NCBI GenBank assembly: GCA_951828585.1
Contig: OX639991.1
Span: 1,520,576 to 1,584,575 of the forward strand
DNA length: 64,000 nt
From: Longimicrobiales bacterium
GTDB lineage: Bacteria > Gemmatimonadota > Gemmatimonadetes > Longimicrobiales > Gaopeijiaceae
Direction of reading: 5' to 3'
Shown here: positions 1 through 8,505 of the stretch, one piece after another
How the letters are laid out: the number at the start of each line of letters is the position of its first letter
How positions within the stretch are numbered: position 1 is the first letter of the stretch
Made by a program: the position numbers and the translations under genes
Notes under the pieces: model-generated
The model's database searches: none
Told to the model about the DNA's origin: nothing
What the model saw: only the letters and a program-made list of their open reading frames with translations

Positions 1-1
1 T

Positions 2-545
2 GGCGACCGCCTGTTCGGGTTCGAGTTGGGGATGCCAGATTTCGCCAGCGGGGAAACCCAGCCCACCTTTGTCCCCATGGCGGCAGACGCCAGATCCGGG
101 GAAGTGCTCTGGCAGCGCACGGACCTGGCCGACGCCGTGGGACTCGAGTGTTTCTCCGGGGCGGTGGGTGCCTCGACACCAGACGGCGGCCTCGTGTTCG
201 AGGTCTGCGGAAATGAGTTGGCGTTCTTTGCCGGCAGGGTTTCCCCGGAAAGAAGCCCGAGACATGACCCACCGAGGAATCCCCATGCCAAGACCAACCC
301 CGAGACCGGCTGCTACGCCCTGATTCGCTCACCGATGGGCTCCGCCAAGGACGCCCGCAACATGCCGGTAGTCATCCACGCGGACAGCGTCCTGGTATTC
401 CGTAACGCCACTCGTGAGGTGACCGACCAGCAGGGCCGGACGGGTCAATAGCATCCTTATGGACTCTGCCACCAGAGCCTCGCTCCACCCGCTCCGCCGG
501 GTCAGCGGGGAGCCGTGCCCGGGGATGCTGCCGTCGGTGTCGTAG
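2..545 (+). pseudogene. C-terminal remnant of a beta-propeller protein, frameshifted
   Basis: The frame is open from the left edge, so the 5' end lies outside the window. The first ~90 codons look like propeller blades (a GEVLW turn is visible). From about base 287 the reading matches the C-terminal part of the propeller protein at 37497-38572 (ETGCYAL here, RTGCYAV there). This frame stops at 449-451, but an adjacent frame carries the rest of the shared C-terminus (HPLRRVSG, CPGM) to a stop at 543-545. Aligning the two copies puts the slip near 432-440. The N-terminal blades look unlike those of the 37.5 kb copy, so the piece may also be a chimera. An intact propeller gene follows, as at 38.6 kb. 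Judged a broken gene; a sequencing error in the slip region is the alternative. Confidence 0.6.
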
Positions 546-583
546 CCATGGACTCCTTCGAGAACACGTGCGCGGCGCCAAAG

Positions 584-1654
584 ATGAACGCGGCGGACGG
601 AACTGACGTGGCCCGCTGTACCGTAGCCGGCCTGCCCCGTGGTCGATTCGGCAGAGCATTTGCGGTCGTTGTTGCCTTGGTCGCTGCCAGCGCCGGAATG
701 GCGAGAGCCCAGGGTTTCACCGCAACAATCCCGGCGAAGTACACGGACGCTTGCGATCTCGATCGATCGGACCTGGTCGCACGGGTCATTGCGCGCAACC
801 CGGAAGTCTACCCTCGTCGGGTCGCTCAGACGCCGGGTGGCTGGCTCGTTTACGACAGGTATGAGCGGCAGGTCGTGGAGCTCGACAGGGATCTTCGGCG
901 AGTCCGCAGCTGGGGCAGACACGGTCCTGGTCCCATGGAGTACGAGGATCCTGCGGGTCTGGGATGGCTGGACTCCACCCGGATGGTGGTCGTAGACGAA
1001 AAACCGCCTTCCCTGATCGTGTTCGGCCCCGGTGGAAGCGAGCACCGTCTTGCCCTGGCCGGGCTGCCCCGGCATGCCATTGTTGCGGACGGCCGTGTAC
1101 TGATCGCGACCACCGAGGCTACGGTTCACGAAGTCACGTTGGACGGCCAGGTGCGGACGGTGAACACCCGCGACGACTTCGGTCTTCCCGAGAACCGGGG
1201 CGCGGGCACTCACGCGGCACCCCGGCTACGCGGAAACCACATGGCCTTCACCGGGCCGTCGGCGATCTGGAGGCTGGGCACCCAGCCACAACGGATCATC
1301 CAGCGATGCGTCCACGATGACCTGGCGAACATGCTCGAAGAGGCCGTTCGGGTTGACACTCCCTTTGGACCACAACCGTTCAATCTCACCACACTACAGG
1401 ATTTCCTGCCTCTCGGCGCAAATGGGTTCCTTGCGTTGGGCGGGCTCGTGGTGAGAGTGAACGACCAGAAACTCCGGTCCATCGAGCACTACGACTCCGG
1501 AGGCAGGCTCAAGCAGGCCTGGCAACTGACGGGGTATCCAACGGCAAGTGGTGTGTTCGACGAGCACGCCGTCGGCAGAATGCTGATTTGGGACGAGGAC
1601 ACCATCGATGGCATCCAACTGGTCGAACTTGAAGGGCTCGCTGTGAACAGGTAG
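584..1654 (+). CDS. Exported six-bladed beta-propeller protein
   Basis: About 356 residues. An N-terminal arginine-rich stretch followed by a hydrophobic core and an ARAQ signal-peptidase site indicates export. The rest is repeated beta-strand blades with turns such as RRVRSWGRHGPGPMEY, a variant of the GEGPGEF turn typical of this propeller family. No enzyme motif is seen; a periplasmic binding or sensory role is inferred from the fold only. The start at 584 is chosen because it gives a signal peptide of usual length; ATG 548 is in frame but would add twelve residues and starts just after the upstream remnant ends. The gene follows a propeller remnant, the same pairing as at 37.5-39.9 kb. 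Confidence 0.75.
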   Translation: MNAADGTDVARCTVAGLPRGRFGRAFAVVVALVAASAGMARAQGFTATIPAKYTDACDLDRSDLVARVIARNPEVYPRRVAQTPGGWLVYDRYERQVVELDRDLRRVRSWGRHGPGPMEYEDPAGLGWLDSTRMVVVDEKPPSLIVFGPGGSEHRLALAGLPRHAIVADGRVLIATTEATVHEVTLDGQVRTVNTRDDFGLPENRGAGTHAAPRLRGNHMAFTGPSAIWRLGTQPQRIIQRCVHDDLANMLEEAVRVDTPFGPQPFNLTTLQDFLPLGANGFLALGGLVVRVNDQKLRSIEHYDSGGRLKQAWQLTGYPTASGVFDEHAVGRMLIWDEDTIDGIQLVELEGLAVNR

Positions 1655-1656
1655 GG

Positions 1657-1881
1657 GACTTTCACACCCTCTCGCGCGTTCTGAACGGACACGCGGCCAT
1701 TTCCCCGGAGATGGCCATTCGCCTGGAGAAGGCGGGCTGGTCCAACGCGGAGTTCTGGCTCCGTCGGCAGGCCACCTACGACCTGGCCCAGGCACGGAAG
1801 CGGGAACATCGGATCAAGGTTGCCCGCTACGAACCCCGGTCGGCGGTGACTGGGGACCCGGAGCAGTGGAGGGAATCGTGA
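1657..1881 (+). pseudogene. higA: HigA-type antitoxin, C-terminal fragment
   Basis: The 74 codons before the TGA at 1879-1881 encode the end of an XRE-type HigA antitoxin: second half of the helix-turn-helix (LSRVLNGHAAISPEMAIRLE) and the conserved tail with GWSNAEFWLRRQ and a closing VARYEP. The N-terminal ~30 residues and any start codon are missing: the frame begins directly after the stop of the preceding propeller gene. No HigB toxin is present. The antitoxin therefore cannot be made as a complete protein, and the piece is a scar of a lost toxin-antitoxin locus. Its stop overlaps the GTG of the following DUF433 remnant by a few bases. Confidence 0.8.
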
Positions 1882-2053
1882 CAGATCTCACCCATGGGGC
1901 GCTGGAGAACTGCCCGGCAGTAGAACGTAATCCCAATGTGGTTGGCGGTGAGTGGGTATTCGAGGGTACCCGCGTTCCGGTTTCGCCCTGATCCAGAATC
2001 TGAAGGCTGGCGCGTCGATCGGGCAGTTCCTGGAATGGTTTCCGGGAGTCGGA
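1878..2053 (+). pseudogene. DUF433-family antitoxin, frameshifted remnant
   Basis: A GTG at 1878, overlapping the HigA stop, opens a frame with the DUF433 hallmark NCPAVERNP then GGEWVFEGTRVPV. It hits a stop at once, but an adjacent frame continues with FALIQNLKAGASIGQFLEWFPGV, matching the intact copy at 42890-43117 (TRIPLFALYENLAAG, EEFVEWFPGV). The slip lies in the T run at 1981-1983, where one more T would restore the frame. After the WFPGV motif the similarity ends, so the C-terminus is also lost. DUF433 proteins usually precede a PIN-like DUF5615 toxin; none is seen here. Inferred to be a dead antitoxin. Confidence 0.75.
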
Positions 2054-2175
2054 GATTCTGCGTTCGATTCTTGGCGAACGGTGACCCGCCCCGTCCGCAA
2101 TCGGCTGACCATAATGTCGCGCGAATCGTGGGACAGCGCCCAATGGCTGGATCGGCCGACTGGCGAGTGGGCCAG

Positions 2176-2215
2176 ATGTACACTCTACTTTACATTGTGA
2201 CAACGCCAGTTGTCA
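2176..2215 (-). promoter_or_regulatory. Shared 40-bp promoter/operator element, copy A
   Basis: Reads leftward. -35 TTGTCA (2198-2203), 17-bp spacer, -10 TACATC (2175-2180). The spacer and -10 carry TGTA-N10-TACA, and the upstream part has a perfect dyad TGACAAC-N4-GTTGTCA. It aligns without gaps to the elements at 5334-5373 and 24984-25023. No intact gene lies downstream on this strand, so this copy looks orphaned by the rearrangements around it. Confidence 0.55.
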
Positions 2216-2555
2216 GCGTGCCCCCCCGAGCCCCCCTGGCAGCAAAGAAGGAGCCCATGAGCGCACGAGCCCTCCTGGCTACTCCTGCATTGGGTAGCCC
2301 GTGGGCTTGCCCGATGATCCCGTTGTCGCTCATGGGCTCCGTCACTCGTTGGCCCCCCTCCCCCTGCAGGTTGTCGCACGACGCGACGTTGGCGGACACT
2401 GGCGGATGGCAAGCGATGGACTGGCGCCCGTCCCGACCGGCACTGCAGGCGCCGCCATGGCGCAAGGCAACCCCGGGGGAGCGGGCGGTGTCCATCAACT
2501 CAGACCCCGGCATCCGACTCGGGAGAATCGACCGAATAGCCAACAGGGAACGACA
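2216..2555. other. Non-coding stretch with a long inverted repeat
   Basis: No credible gene is seen. The notable content is a perfect 14-bp inverted repeat, GGAGCCCATGAGCG at 2250-2263 and its complement at 2327-2340, with nested shorter pairings (GGCTAC and GTAGCC) inside the loop. It could form a long hairpin in RNA or single-stranded DNA. No transposase or integrase is adjacent. Confidence 0.4.
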
Positions 2556-2942
2556 ATGCGCCGAATCATGCTGCCTCTCGCGCCCGCCCTCACTGCCGCG
2601 GCGATCCTCGCTACCGCCTGCGCCCAGGACGCGTCCACACCCCCCAGCGACTACGCCACCTCCTTCGACACGATCAACGGTGTCATCCACGTCACCAACA
2701 CCGGCACCCCGCCCCCGGCGCGCCTCGTCCCGGTGGTCTCGATCGGGCCCAAGACCCTGACCGACACCGGGCTCCCCGGACGAGTTCGGTGATGTGAACA
2801 GCGTGGCGCTGGGGCCGTACGGGGATGTCTACGTGGCCGACGCCCGAACTTCGAGGTGAGGGTCTTCGGGCTGGACGGCGCCCACCGCCGCACCTTCGGC
2901 CGGCAGGGCGAAGGGCCGGGCGATTGGCGCCAACCGATGGAA
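2556..2942 (+). pseudogene. Propeller lipoprotein, N-terminal fragment with two slips
   Basis: ATG 2556 opens a lipoprotein signal (LTAAAILATAC lipobox) followed by a propeller start (YATSFDTINGVIHVTNTGTP). The frame ends at 2790-2792. A neighbouring frame carries FGDVNSVALGPYGDVYVADA, and the original frame then resumes with NFEVRVFGLDGAHRRTFGRQGEGPGDW, which contains the GEGPG turn of the family. Two opposite slips, near 2770 and near 2850, are needed to read it. After about 2942 the sequence changes abruptly into an M56 peptidase, so this gene has lost its later blades by fusion or deletion. Not expected to be functional. Confidence 0.65.
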
Positions 2943-3425
2943 GTCCCCGGACGGCCGATATGGCGCCTCCTGCTCGAACTTGCCCGCCAGTGCGGGATCC
3001 GGCGGCCGGTTGAGCTGCGGAACGGACCGCCAGGGTGCATGCCCATGACTTTCGGCGCTTGGCGTCCCGTCGTCGTTGTTTCGCCCGAACTGCTTGAATC
3101 GCCCGATTCGCTGAAGACCGTCCTGATGCACGAATTGATCCATGTACGGCGGGGGGACCATGTGTGGGCACTGCTGGATTGCCTCACTGCGGCCGCCTTC
3201 GCATTCCATCCCCTGGTTTGGTTGTTGCGGCGGGGGATCCAGCGTTGCCGCGAGACATCCTGCGACGCCGAGGTTGTGTCGGCGGGCAAGGTGCCGAGCC
3301 ACGAATACGCGCAATTGCTGGTCAGTACCCACGCGGCCAACCGGATCGCAATCGACGCGTTGACTGCGAGCATGTTCGCACAGCCTTCCCTTCTGAAGCA
3401 GAGGTTGGAGTCCATACGGTCTGGG
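2943..3425 (+). pseudogene. M56 (BlaR1-type) metallopeptidase fragment
   Basis: This piece encodes the peptidase part of an M56/BlaR1 membrane protein: IWRLLLELARQCGIRRPVEL, then MTFGAWRPVVVVSPELL, the zinc motif HELIH in LMHELIHVRRGDH, a hydrophobic FAFHPLVWLL segment and ETSCDAE with the third zinc ligand. The N-terminal membrane helices are absent because the frame is fused in phase to a propeller fragment at about 2942. Near 3420-3440 the frame is lost, and the next membrane helix (ASVGLFAGLALASGSA) is read in another frame. No BlaI gene is adjacent. Compare the intact BlaI-BlaR1 pair at 61.5-63.4 kb. Confidence 0.75.
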
Positions 3426-4331
3426 GGAAGTCACGACGCCCGCCGCGGCCGCCCGGCGGCTCCGTTCTCGCCTCTGTTGGTCTCTTTGCCGGGCTGGCGC
3501 TCGCCAGCGGGTCCGCGGCGGTCCAGGATGTTGCACCGGTCCGTGAGGCGCGCGAGGTATTGCGACTGGGCGATGCCGTAGATGTGCCCGATTGGCAAAC
3601 CTTCGCTGCGGAGCCACGGCTCATGCTGGACGCCCCGGGACGACTCTTCGTGGTTCCCGGCGGGGACCCGAGGGTTCGGGTACTGAGCCAAGCCGGTGAG
3701 TTCATCCGATACATCGGCAACAGGGGAACGGGGCCCGGTGAGTTATCCTTTCTTTACAGGGCGGGCTTTGCCAAGGATGCGCTGTGGATACAGGACCGCT
3801 TCGCGTTTCGGACTTCATTCTTCGATGCCGGTGGCGCCCACATCAGGACAGTGGCGAACACCGGACGACCGGAGATAGGATCGGGATACGCAACCAAGAT
3901 GCCGCTGGCGGACGGCAGGCAGTTGGTTGTCGGGCCAGCTGCGGAAGTCGCCGAGGGTCAACGGGCGACGATGGCTGTCGCGATCGGGCCCCAAAGCGGA
4001 TCCCGGCTCGACACCATAGCCTCCGTTTTCGCGGATGCCAGCATGGGAATCGAAGGGATCGCCGGCACTTTCGCTCACCAGCCAGTGCCCGTACCGCCGC
4101 TGTATGCGCGACTGCCCGACGGGAGTGGTGTGGTTGTTGTTGATTGGGCAATCGACCGGCCCAACCACGTGGCCGTACGCCGCTACGGTCTCAATGGCCA
4201 ACTGACCGCCGAGAGTACGCTGGACTTCGAACTGCGGGAGATTCCGGCCGATGTCCGCGAAGCGTACATCAAGGAGGGCATCGCCATGGTCAGACGCACG
4301 GCCGAATCGCTCCCCGGCTTCGGCGAACGGG
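3426..4331 (+). pseudogene. Last M56 helix joined to a beta-propeller domain, C-terminus lost
   Basis: In the frame one step from the M56 piece, a hydrophobic helix (ASVGLFAGLALASGSA) runs into a propeller: DVPDWQTFAAEPRLMLD, a blade turn IGNRGTGPGELSF, then further blades ending in the family tail REIPADVREAYIKEGIA. The original gene was either an M56-propeller fusion or two adjacent genes now merged. In the intact locus at 61.9-64.0 kb an M56 gene overlaps a propeller gene by four bases, which supports a real association. After about 4331 the open frame only continues across the antisense strand of the gene running the other way, so the final blades are missing. Confidence 0.6.
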
Positions 4332-5296
4332 GAACCGAAGCGCGGCAACGGCCGGCCGAGGCTGGCTTCATAGGCGGCCGTGTTGCTGCGTGTGATCTCC
4401 GCGATCCGGTCCTCGGTAACGCCGGGGCTGTGCATGCGAACCGACATTCGGTGTTCGGCCTCAATGGGTACCAGCCACTCCTCGGTCAGCAAGGCCGGCT
4501 CGGCCTGCCACCGGACGATCTGCTTTACGGTTCCATCGGGCAGATGCCAGGTGACCTCCGCCCGGTCGAACCTGGTGTAGACAAAGTGACCGGCGGCGAC
4601 CGTGACCCTGCCAACGGGGGCGATCGGATCCTATTCCAGCTCCGGTGGTATGCGCCGGCTGAAATCGTACGACGCGACCGTGTCGACGGCACCGGTCGCC
4701 ATGTCGAGCCGGGCCATTTGCCCGGGGAACCACTTATTCTCGAATCGGAACGGGGAACGGGAAGTGGCCAGCAGCAACTTGCCGGATGCACCGATTCCCT
4801 CCACACCCAGGCCGCTGGTGTGCCGGATGTCGGTTGTGCGCGCGACCTCACCGCCGACAAAGAGAGTCACGCGCCCAAGGTTGGTGTCAGCCACTAGGAT
4901 ACTGTCCCGCCCCAGTGCGAATATGGCGCTGACATGTTCCACATCACCCGGTCCCTCACCCTCCGTGGCAACCACATCGAACGTCGCGCCGTCCCGGCCA
5001 AACACGACCAGTTCGGCGTTCCACGCGTCGTAGACGACCGCGCTGCCGTCCGGCAGGAGGCGCCCGGTGCCGGCCTCCTGGAAGGCATAGTCACCCGGGT
5101 TGGCGCCGTGGCGGTACCGCGGTTCCGCGGCCAGGCGGAAGGAGAATTCGGCGGTCGGCGTTTCCTCGTACGCGACGATCCGCACCCCCGCGCTGTCCTC
5201 GATCTGGACGGAGATGTCGCCGATCGTGGAGGTGTCGTCGCCGCAGGCCGCGATGGCAGCCATGAGCTGAAGAATGAAACAGCTTCGGTTGGGCAT
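4332..5296 (-). pseudogene. Beta-propeller lipoprotein interrupted by an in-frame amber stop
   Basis: ATG 5296 starts a lipoprotein (lipobox AAIAAC followed by GDD) with propeller blades: RLLPDGSAVVYDAWNAELVVFGRDG, the turn TEGEGPGDVEH, then LGRDSILVADTNLGRVTLF. The frame hits TAG at 4633-4631. The same frame, without any shift, goes on with IAPVGRVTVAAGHFVYTRFDRAEV and LTEEWLVPIEAEHRMSVRMHSP, clearly the same protein. Around 4331 it collides tail to tail with the plus-strand propeller remnant and its own C-terminus is missing. A promoter element with 17-bp spacing lies at 5334-5373, so the gene may still be transcribed. A truncated 221-residue lipoprotein is the most that normal translation would give. 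Confidence 0.7.
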
Positions 5297-5333
5297 TGTC
5301 GCTCTCGTTCAGGGGAAAGCGGGAGAATCCCCA

Positions 5334-5373
5334 ATGTAATCTCTGCTTTCCATTATGTAAACCACAGTTGTCA
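5334..5373 (-). promoter_or_regulatory. Shared 40-bp promoter/operator element, copy B
   Basis: Leftward promoter for the propeller lipoprotein that starts at 5296. -35 TTTACA (5356-5361), 17-bp spacer, -10 TACATT (5333-5338); an upstream TTGACAAC (TTGACA at 5369-5374) forms the outer arm of the dyad. The predicted transcript has a leader of about 30 bases. It matches the elements at 2176-2215 and 24984-25023 over 40 positions with no gap. Confidence 0.6.
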
Positions 5374-5380
5374 ATCGATT

Positions 5381-6310
5381 TCACCCACCCGGGAAATAAT
5401 ACACCCGCTCACCAAAATCGATCGTCCACGACCCCAGCGGCCACAGGTACTGATGCGAGATCAGCGCGTCCATCATGAAGCCGCTCTGCCAGAACGGGTC
5501 CTCTTCGACGAAGACGTTTCCCATCGCCTGGGTAGCGCCCTTGACCAGACCGTCCAGTCCATGCGACTCGATGGACGCCCAGAAGTAGCTGGTCCCTTCG
5601 ATCGCGTTCATCTGGAGCCCCAGAAACTCGACGGTCTCGTCGACCACGATCATCGGCATGCTCATCGCGAGCCCCGAATCCAGGAAATAGTTGATGCCCT
5701 CGTGGCCGTTCAGGCTGCCCTTCGCGAACATGAGGTGCGTGCCCGTCATGAAGAAGAACGCGACGACCGGCGGGGTGTCCCCGAAAGCCGCCATGACCTG
5801 TGCGAGGGCCTCCGGAGTGCGTTCGCGCAGGGTGATCCGACGGTTGTCGTAGTCCATGGTGCCCAAAACTGCTTGAGGATCTGCGTGGTGAATACCCCGT
5901 CGCTGGTCTGGCCGAGCGCCTTCCAGGTGGCGCCGATCACGGGGACGTTGGTGAGGGTGACGTCACCCATCTTTACCGTTTCGGCGACCCCGAGGGGCTC
6001 CTCGACCGGCTGGCCTCCCGTGTAGGCGTACCTTGCCTGGCGGCTGGCGAGAGTGGAGAGTCCCAGGCTCGCGTAGATGTCCATGTCGAGGTAGAGACGG
6101 TCGCCGCCCGTGTCGAGGATGAGCGATACGGTACGGCCGTTGACATCGATCTCGACCACGGGAAGGGCGCCGGGCTGGGTGATGTCATTGGTCATCTCCA
6201 GGTGCGCGATGCGGTCGCCGGTCGCCCACTCGATCCCGTATGGGTCGCCCTCGAATGCCTGCATGAAGGCGAGGAGACTCGATTCGTCCCCGTCTTCCGC
6301 CGTTGCCGGC
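5381..6310 (-). pseudogene. Retropepsin-like aspartic protease, frameshifted and 5'-truncated
   Basis: Reading leftward, GDPYGIEWATGDRIAHLEM then LPVVEIDVNGRTVSLILDTGG gives the beta-hairpin and DTG catalytic motif of a retropepsin-type aspartyl protease, with substrate-site strands beyond it. At 5865-5868 (a run of four T on this strand) the frame breaks; adding one T reads QFLGTMDYDNRRITLRERTPE, and the adjacent frame continues to a stop at 5381. No signal peptide or credible start is seen: upstream of about 6310 the sequence becomes an ATPase fragment on the opposite strand. The 3' two thirds is well preserved, so the slip could be a sequencing error, but the missing 5' end is a real truncation. 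Confidence 0.65.
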
Positions 6311-6339
6311 AACTGAGCAGGACGTGCGGCCAGCATCGG

Positions 6340-6632
6340 CATCCGCACTTGCCACGCTCGACGAAGGCTTCTTCATGGTGCGGTTCGATCGTCTGACCCA
6401 GACTGAACGACGGTATCTCCGGGCTATGGCCGAACTGGGCGCCGGGCCGCATCGCTCCGGCGAGATCGCCGGTGAACTCGGACGCACCGTGACCTCGCTT
6501 GCTCCGGTACGCGCCAAACTGATCTCGAAGGGTATGATCTGGAGCCCGGCCCACGGCGACACCGCTTTCACCGCTCCGCGCTTTGACGGCTTCATGCGAC
6601 GAATCATGCCGGGGGACCGCTGGCGAACTTGA
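6340..6632 (+). pseudogene. C-terminal tail of an AAA-family ATPase
   Basis: This frame encodes LDEGFFMVRFDRLTQTERRYLRAMAEL, a winged-helix segment SGEIAGELGRTVTSLAPVRAKL and the closing AHGDTAFTAPRFDGFMRRIMP. That combination is the usual C-terminal winged-helix of bacterial ATP-binding proteins that carry an N-terminal AAA domain. The Walker motifs and the whole ATPase domain are missing; the homologous part begins at about 6355, abutting the truncated protease on the other strand. The frame stops at 6630-6632. The start is not meaningful. Not expected to be functional. Confidence 0.7.
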
Positions 6633-6906
6633 GCGGTGAGCCCAAAGGCCAGGATCCGCGCCTCGGTTGGTGAAAGAAGGGTCGCAGAAGATAGGTTAGA
6701 GTCCGTGGATAAGCCCGGATGCATCGCCGGTCGAATGCCGTGAGGGTTTCTCCACGGGCTCTCTAGAGCCGTCAGCGCAACACAATCCAACGGAAAGGTG
6801 CGGTGAACACATGGCGACCTGGAAGACCGTAGTTGCGAACCCGGGTCGGCGGGTGGCCCAACAGCCGCCTCGTCGCGATCGGCGTTCATGGGAGCGCCCC
6901 CTCCGG

Positions 6907-8484
6907 ATGACGGCCGGCGTGCCCCTTCTCACGGCCGCCACTGCCCTCCTCACCGCGTGCAACCCATTTCCACCCCCCGACGACACCTTCCTCACGCGCG
7001 CCGAACGCACGGACTACCACGAAACCAGCTCCCACGCCGACGTCGTGGATTTCCTCGAGCGCGCGGCCGCCAGGTCGCCCTCCATCCACTACACCACCTA
7101 CGGCTACACCACCGAGGGACGCCCACTCCCCTTGGCCGTAGTCGGCGACGTCGAAGACCCGACCCCCGCGACTGTCCGGGCTTCCGGCAAGACCGTCGTC
7201 TACCTGCAAGGCAACATCCACGGCGGCGAGGTGTGCGGGAAGGAGGCGCTCCAGATGTTGCTCCGCGACCTCCTGGCCGGCGACCACCGCGCGTGGCGCG
7301 AGTCGATGGTCCTGCTGATCGCGCCCATCTACAACGCGGACGGCAATGAACGGGTGACCCTTACCAACCGCGGGCGCCAGCACGGGCCGGTCGGGGGGAT
7401 GGGCCAGCGGCCGAATGCCCAGGGCTACGACCTGAACCGCGATCACATGAAGCTCGAGTCGCCGGAAGCGCGGTCGGTGGCGCGGTTGTTCAGCCAGTAC
7501 GATCCGCACGTGGCTGTCGATCTGCACACGACGAACGGCACGCGGCACGCCTATCATCTCACCTACTCACCCCCGCTCCACCCCAACACCCCGGCCGGGA
7601 TCGACGGTTTTCTCCGTGACGGGCTTTTCCCCCACGTGACCGACGAGATCCGCAACAAGCACGGCTGGGAGTACTACTACTACGGGAACGCGTTCGCGCG
7701 CGGCGGCGGCGAGCCCGGCTGGTACACCTTCGACCACCGCCCGCGCTTCAACAACAACTACATCGGTCTGCGCAACCGGATCGCGATCCTGAGCGAGGCC
7801 TATTCCTATGCGTCCTTCGAGGAGCGGGTGCTCGCGACGCTGTATTTCGTCGAAGAGATCCTCGACTACGTCCATGAGCACGCGGACGAGGTCCGGCAGG
7901 TCGTCGCGGATGCCGATGCCGCGTCGGTGGTGGGTGAATCGCTGGCGCTGCGGGCCGCACCCGAGCGCTCGGCCGAGCCGGTCGACATCCTCATGGGCGC
8001 CACGGTCGAGGAGGCGCACCCGCTCACCGGGCGCCCGCTGCTCCTGCGCGCCGACACCCAGTACGTCGAGACCATGTACGAGTACGGGACCTTTGCCCCG
8101 ACGCTCAGCGAACGCGTCCCCCAGGCCTACCTGATTCCCGCCGGTCTGGGCGATGTCCTGACAAGGCTCGCGGCACACGGCATCGAGCTTGAACCAGCCG
8201 AGGCCGCGCCTCTGGGTGTGGAATCATTCCACATCGATTCGATACGGACTGCCGAGCGGCCGTTTCAGGGGCGCAACGAGCAGACTCTCTTCGGGCGTTA
8301 CGAGCCCAGCCAGGTCACCCCGGCCCCCGGCGTCATGCTGGCCCGCGTCGACCAGCCGTTGGGACGCCTGCTGTTCAGCCTGCTGGAGCCCCGGTCGGAC
8401 GACGGGTTCGCGAATTGGGGGTTTCTTGCGGACCGGGTGGAGGATGGCGGGGTGTATCCGATTGTGAGAGTGCCTGGGGGATGA
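6907..8484 (+). CDS. M14-family zinc carboxypeptidase, lipoprotein
   Basis: A 525-residue exported peptidase. The first 18 residues form a lipoprotein signal ending LLTAC. Zinc ligands are seen as HGGE in GNIHGGEVCGKEA (His near residue 105, Glu near 108) and the His of VDLHTTNGT near residue 207; LSEAYSY near residue 297 carries the likely catalytic Glu. NADGNERVT and YDLNRDHMKLESPE are also typical of family M14. The role is removal of C-terminal residues from peptides in the periplasm; the substrate is unknown. ATG 6811 is in frame and would add 32 arginine-rich residues; 6907 is preferred because it makes a standard lipoprotein signal. The gene stands alone. Confidence 0.85.
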   Translation: MTAGVPLLTAATALLTACNPFPPPDDTFLTRAERTDYHETSSHADVVDFLERAAARSPSIHYTTYGYTTEGRPLPLAVVGDVEDPTPATVRASGKTVVYLQGNIHGGEVCGKEALQMLLRDLLAGDHRAWRESMVLLIAPIYNADGNERVTLTNRGRQHGPVGGMGQRPNAQGYDLNRDHMKLESPEARSVARLFSQYDPHVAVDLHTTNGTRHAYHLTYSPPLHPNTPAGIDGFLRDGLFPHVTDEIRNKHGWEYYYYGNAFARGGGEPGWYTFDHRPRFNNNYIGLRNRIAILSEAYSYASFEERVLATLYFVEEILDYVHEHADEVRQVVADADAASVVGESLALRAAPERSAEPVDILMGATVEEAHPLTGRPLLLRADTQYVETMYEYGTFAPTLSERVPQAYLIPAGLGDVLTRLAAHGIELEPAEAAPLGVESFHIDSIRTAERPFQGRNEQTLFGRYEPSQVTPAPGVMLARVDQPLGRLLFSLLEPRSDDGFANWGFLADRVEDGGVYPIVRVPGG

Positions 8485-8505
8485 TTGCACGCTTGCAAGA
8501 CTTGC

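Noticed and set aside
26-451. Complete 141-residue protein starting at base 26
   Set aside because: The frame is open to the window edge and the C-terminus continues in another frame; it is a fragment, not a short gene.
4332-4897. Extension of the plus-strand propeller frame to 4897
   Set aside because: Past about 4331 the frame only reads the complement of the minus-strand lipoprotein; no propeller motif remains.
5381-5866. Separate 161-residue protein
   Set aside because: It is the in-phase continuation of the retropepsin-like protease after a one-base slip.
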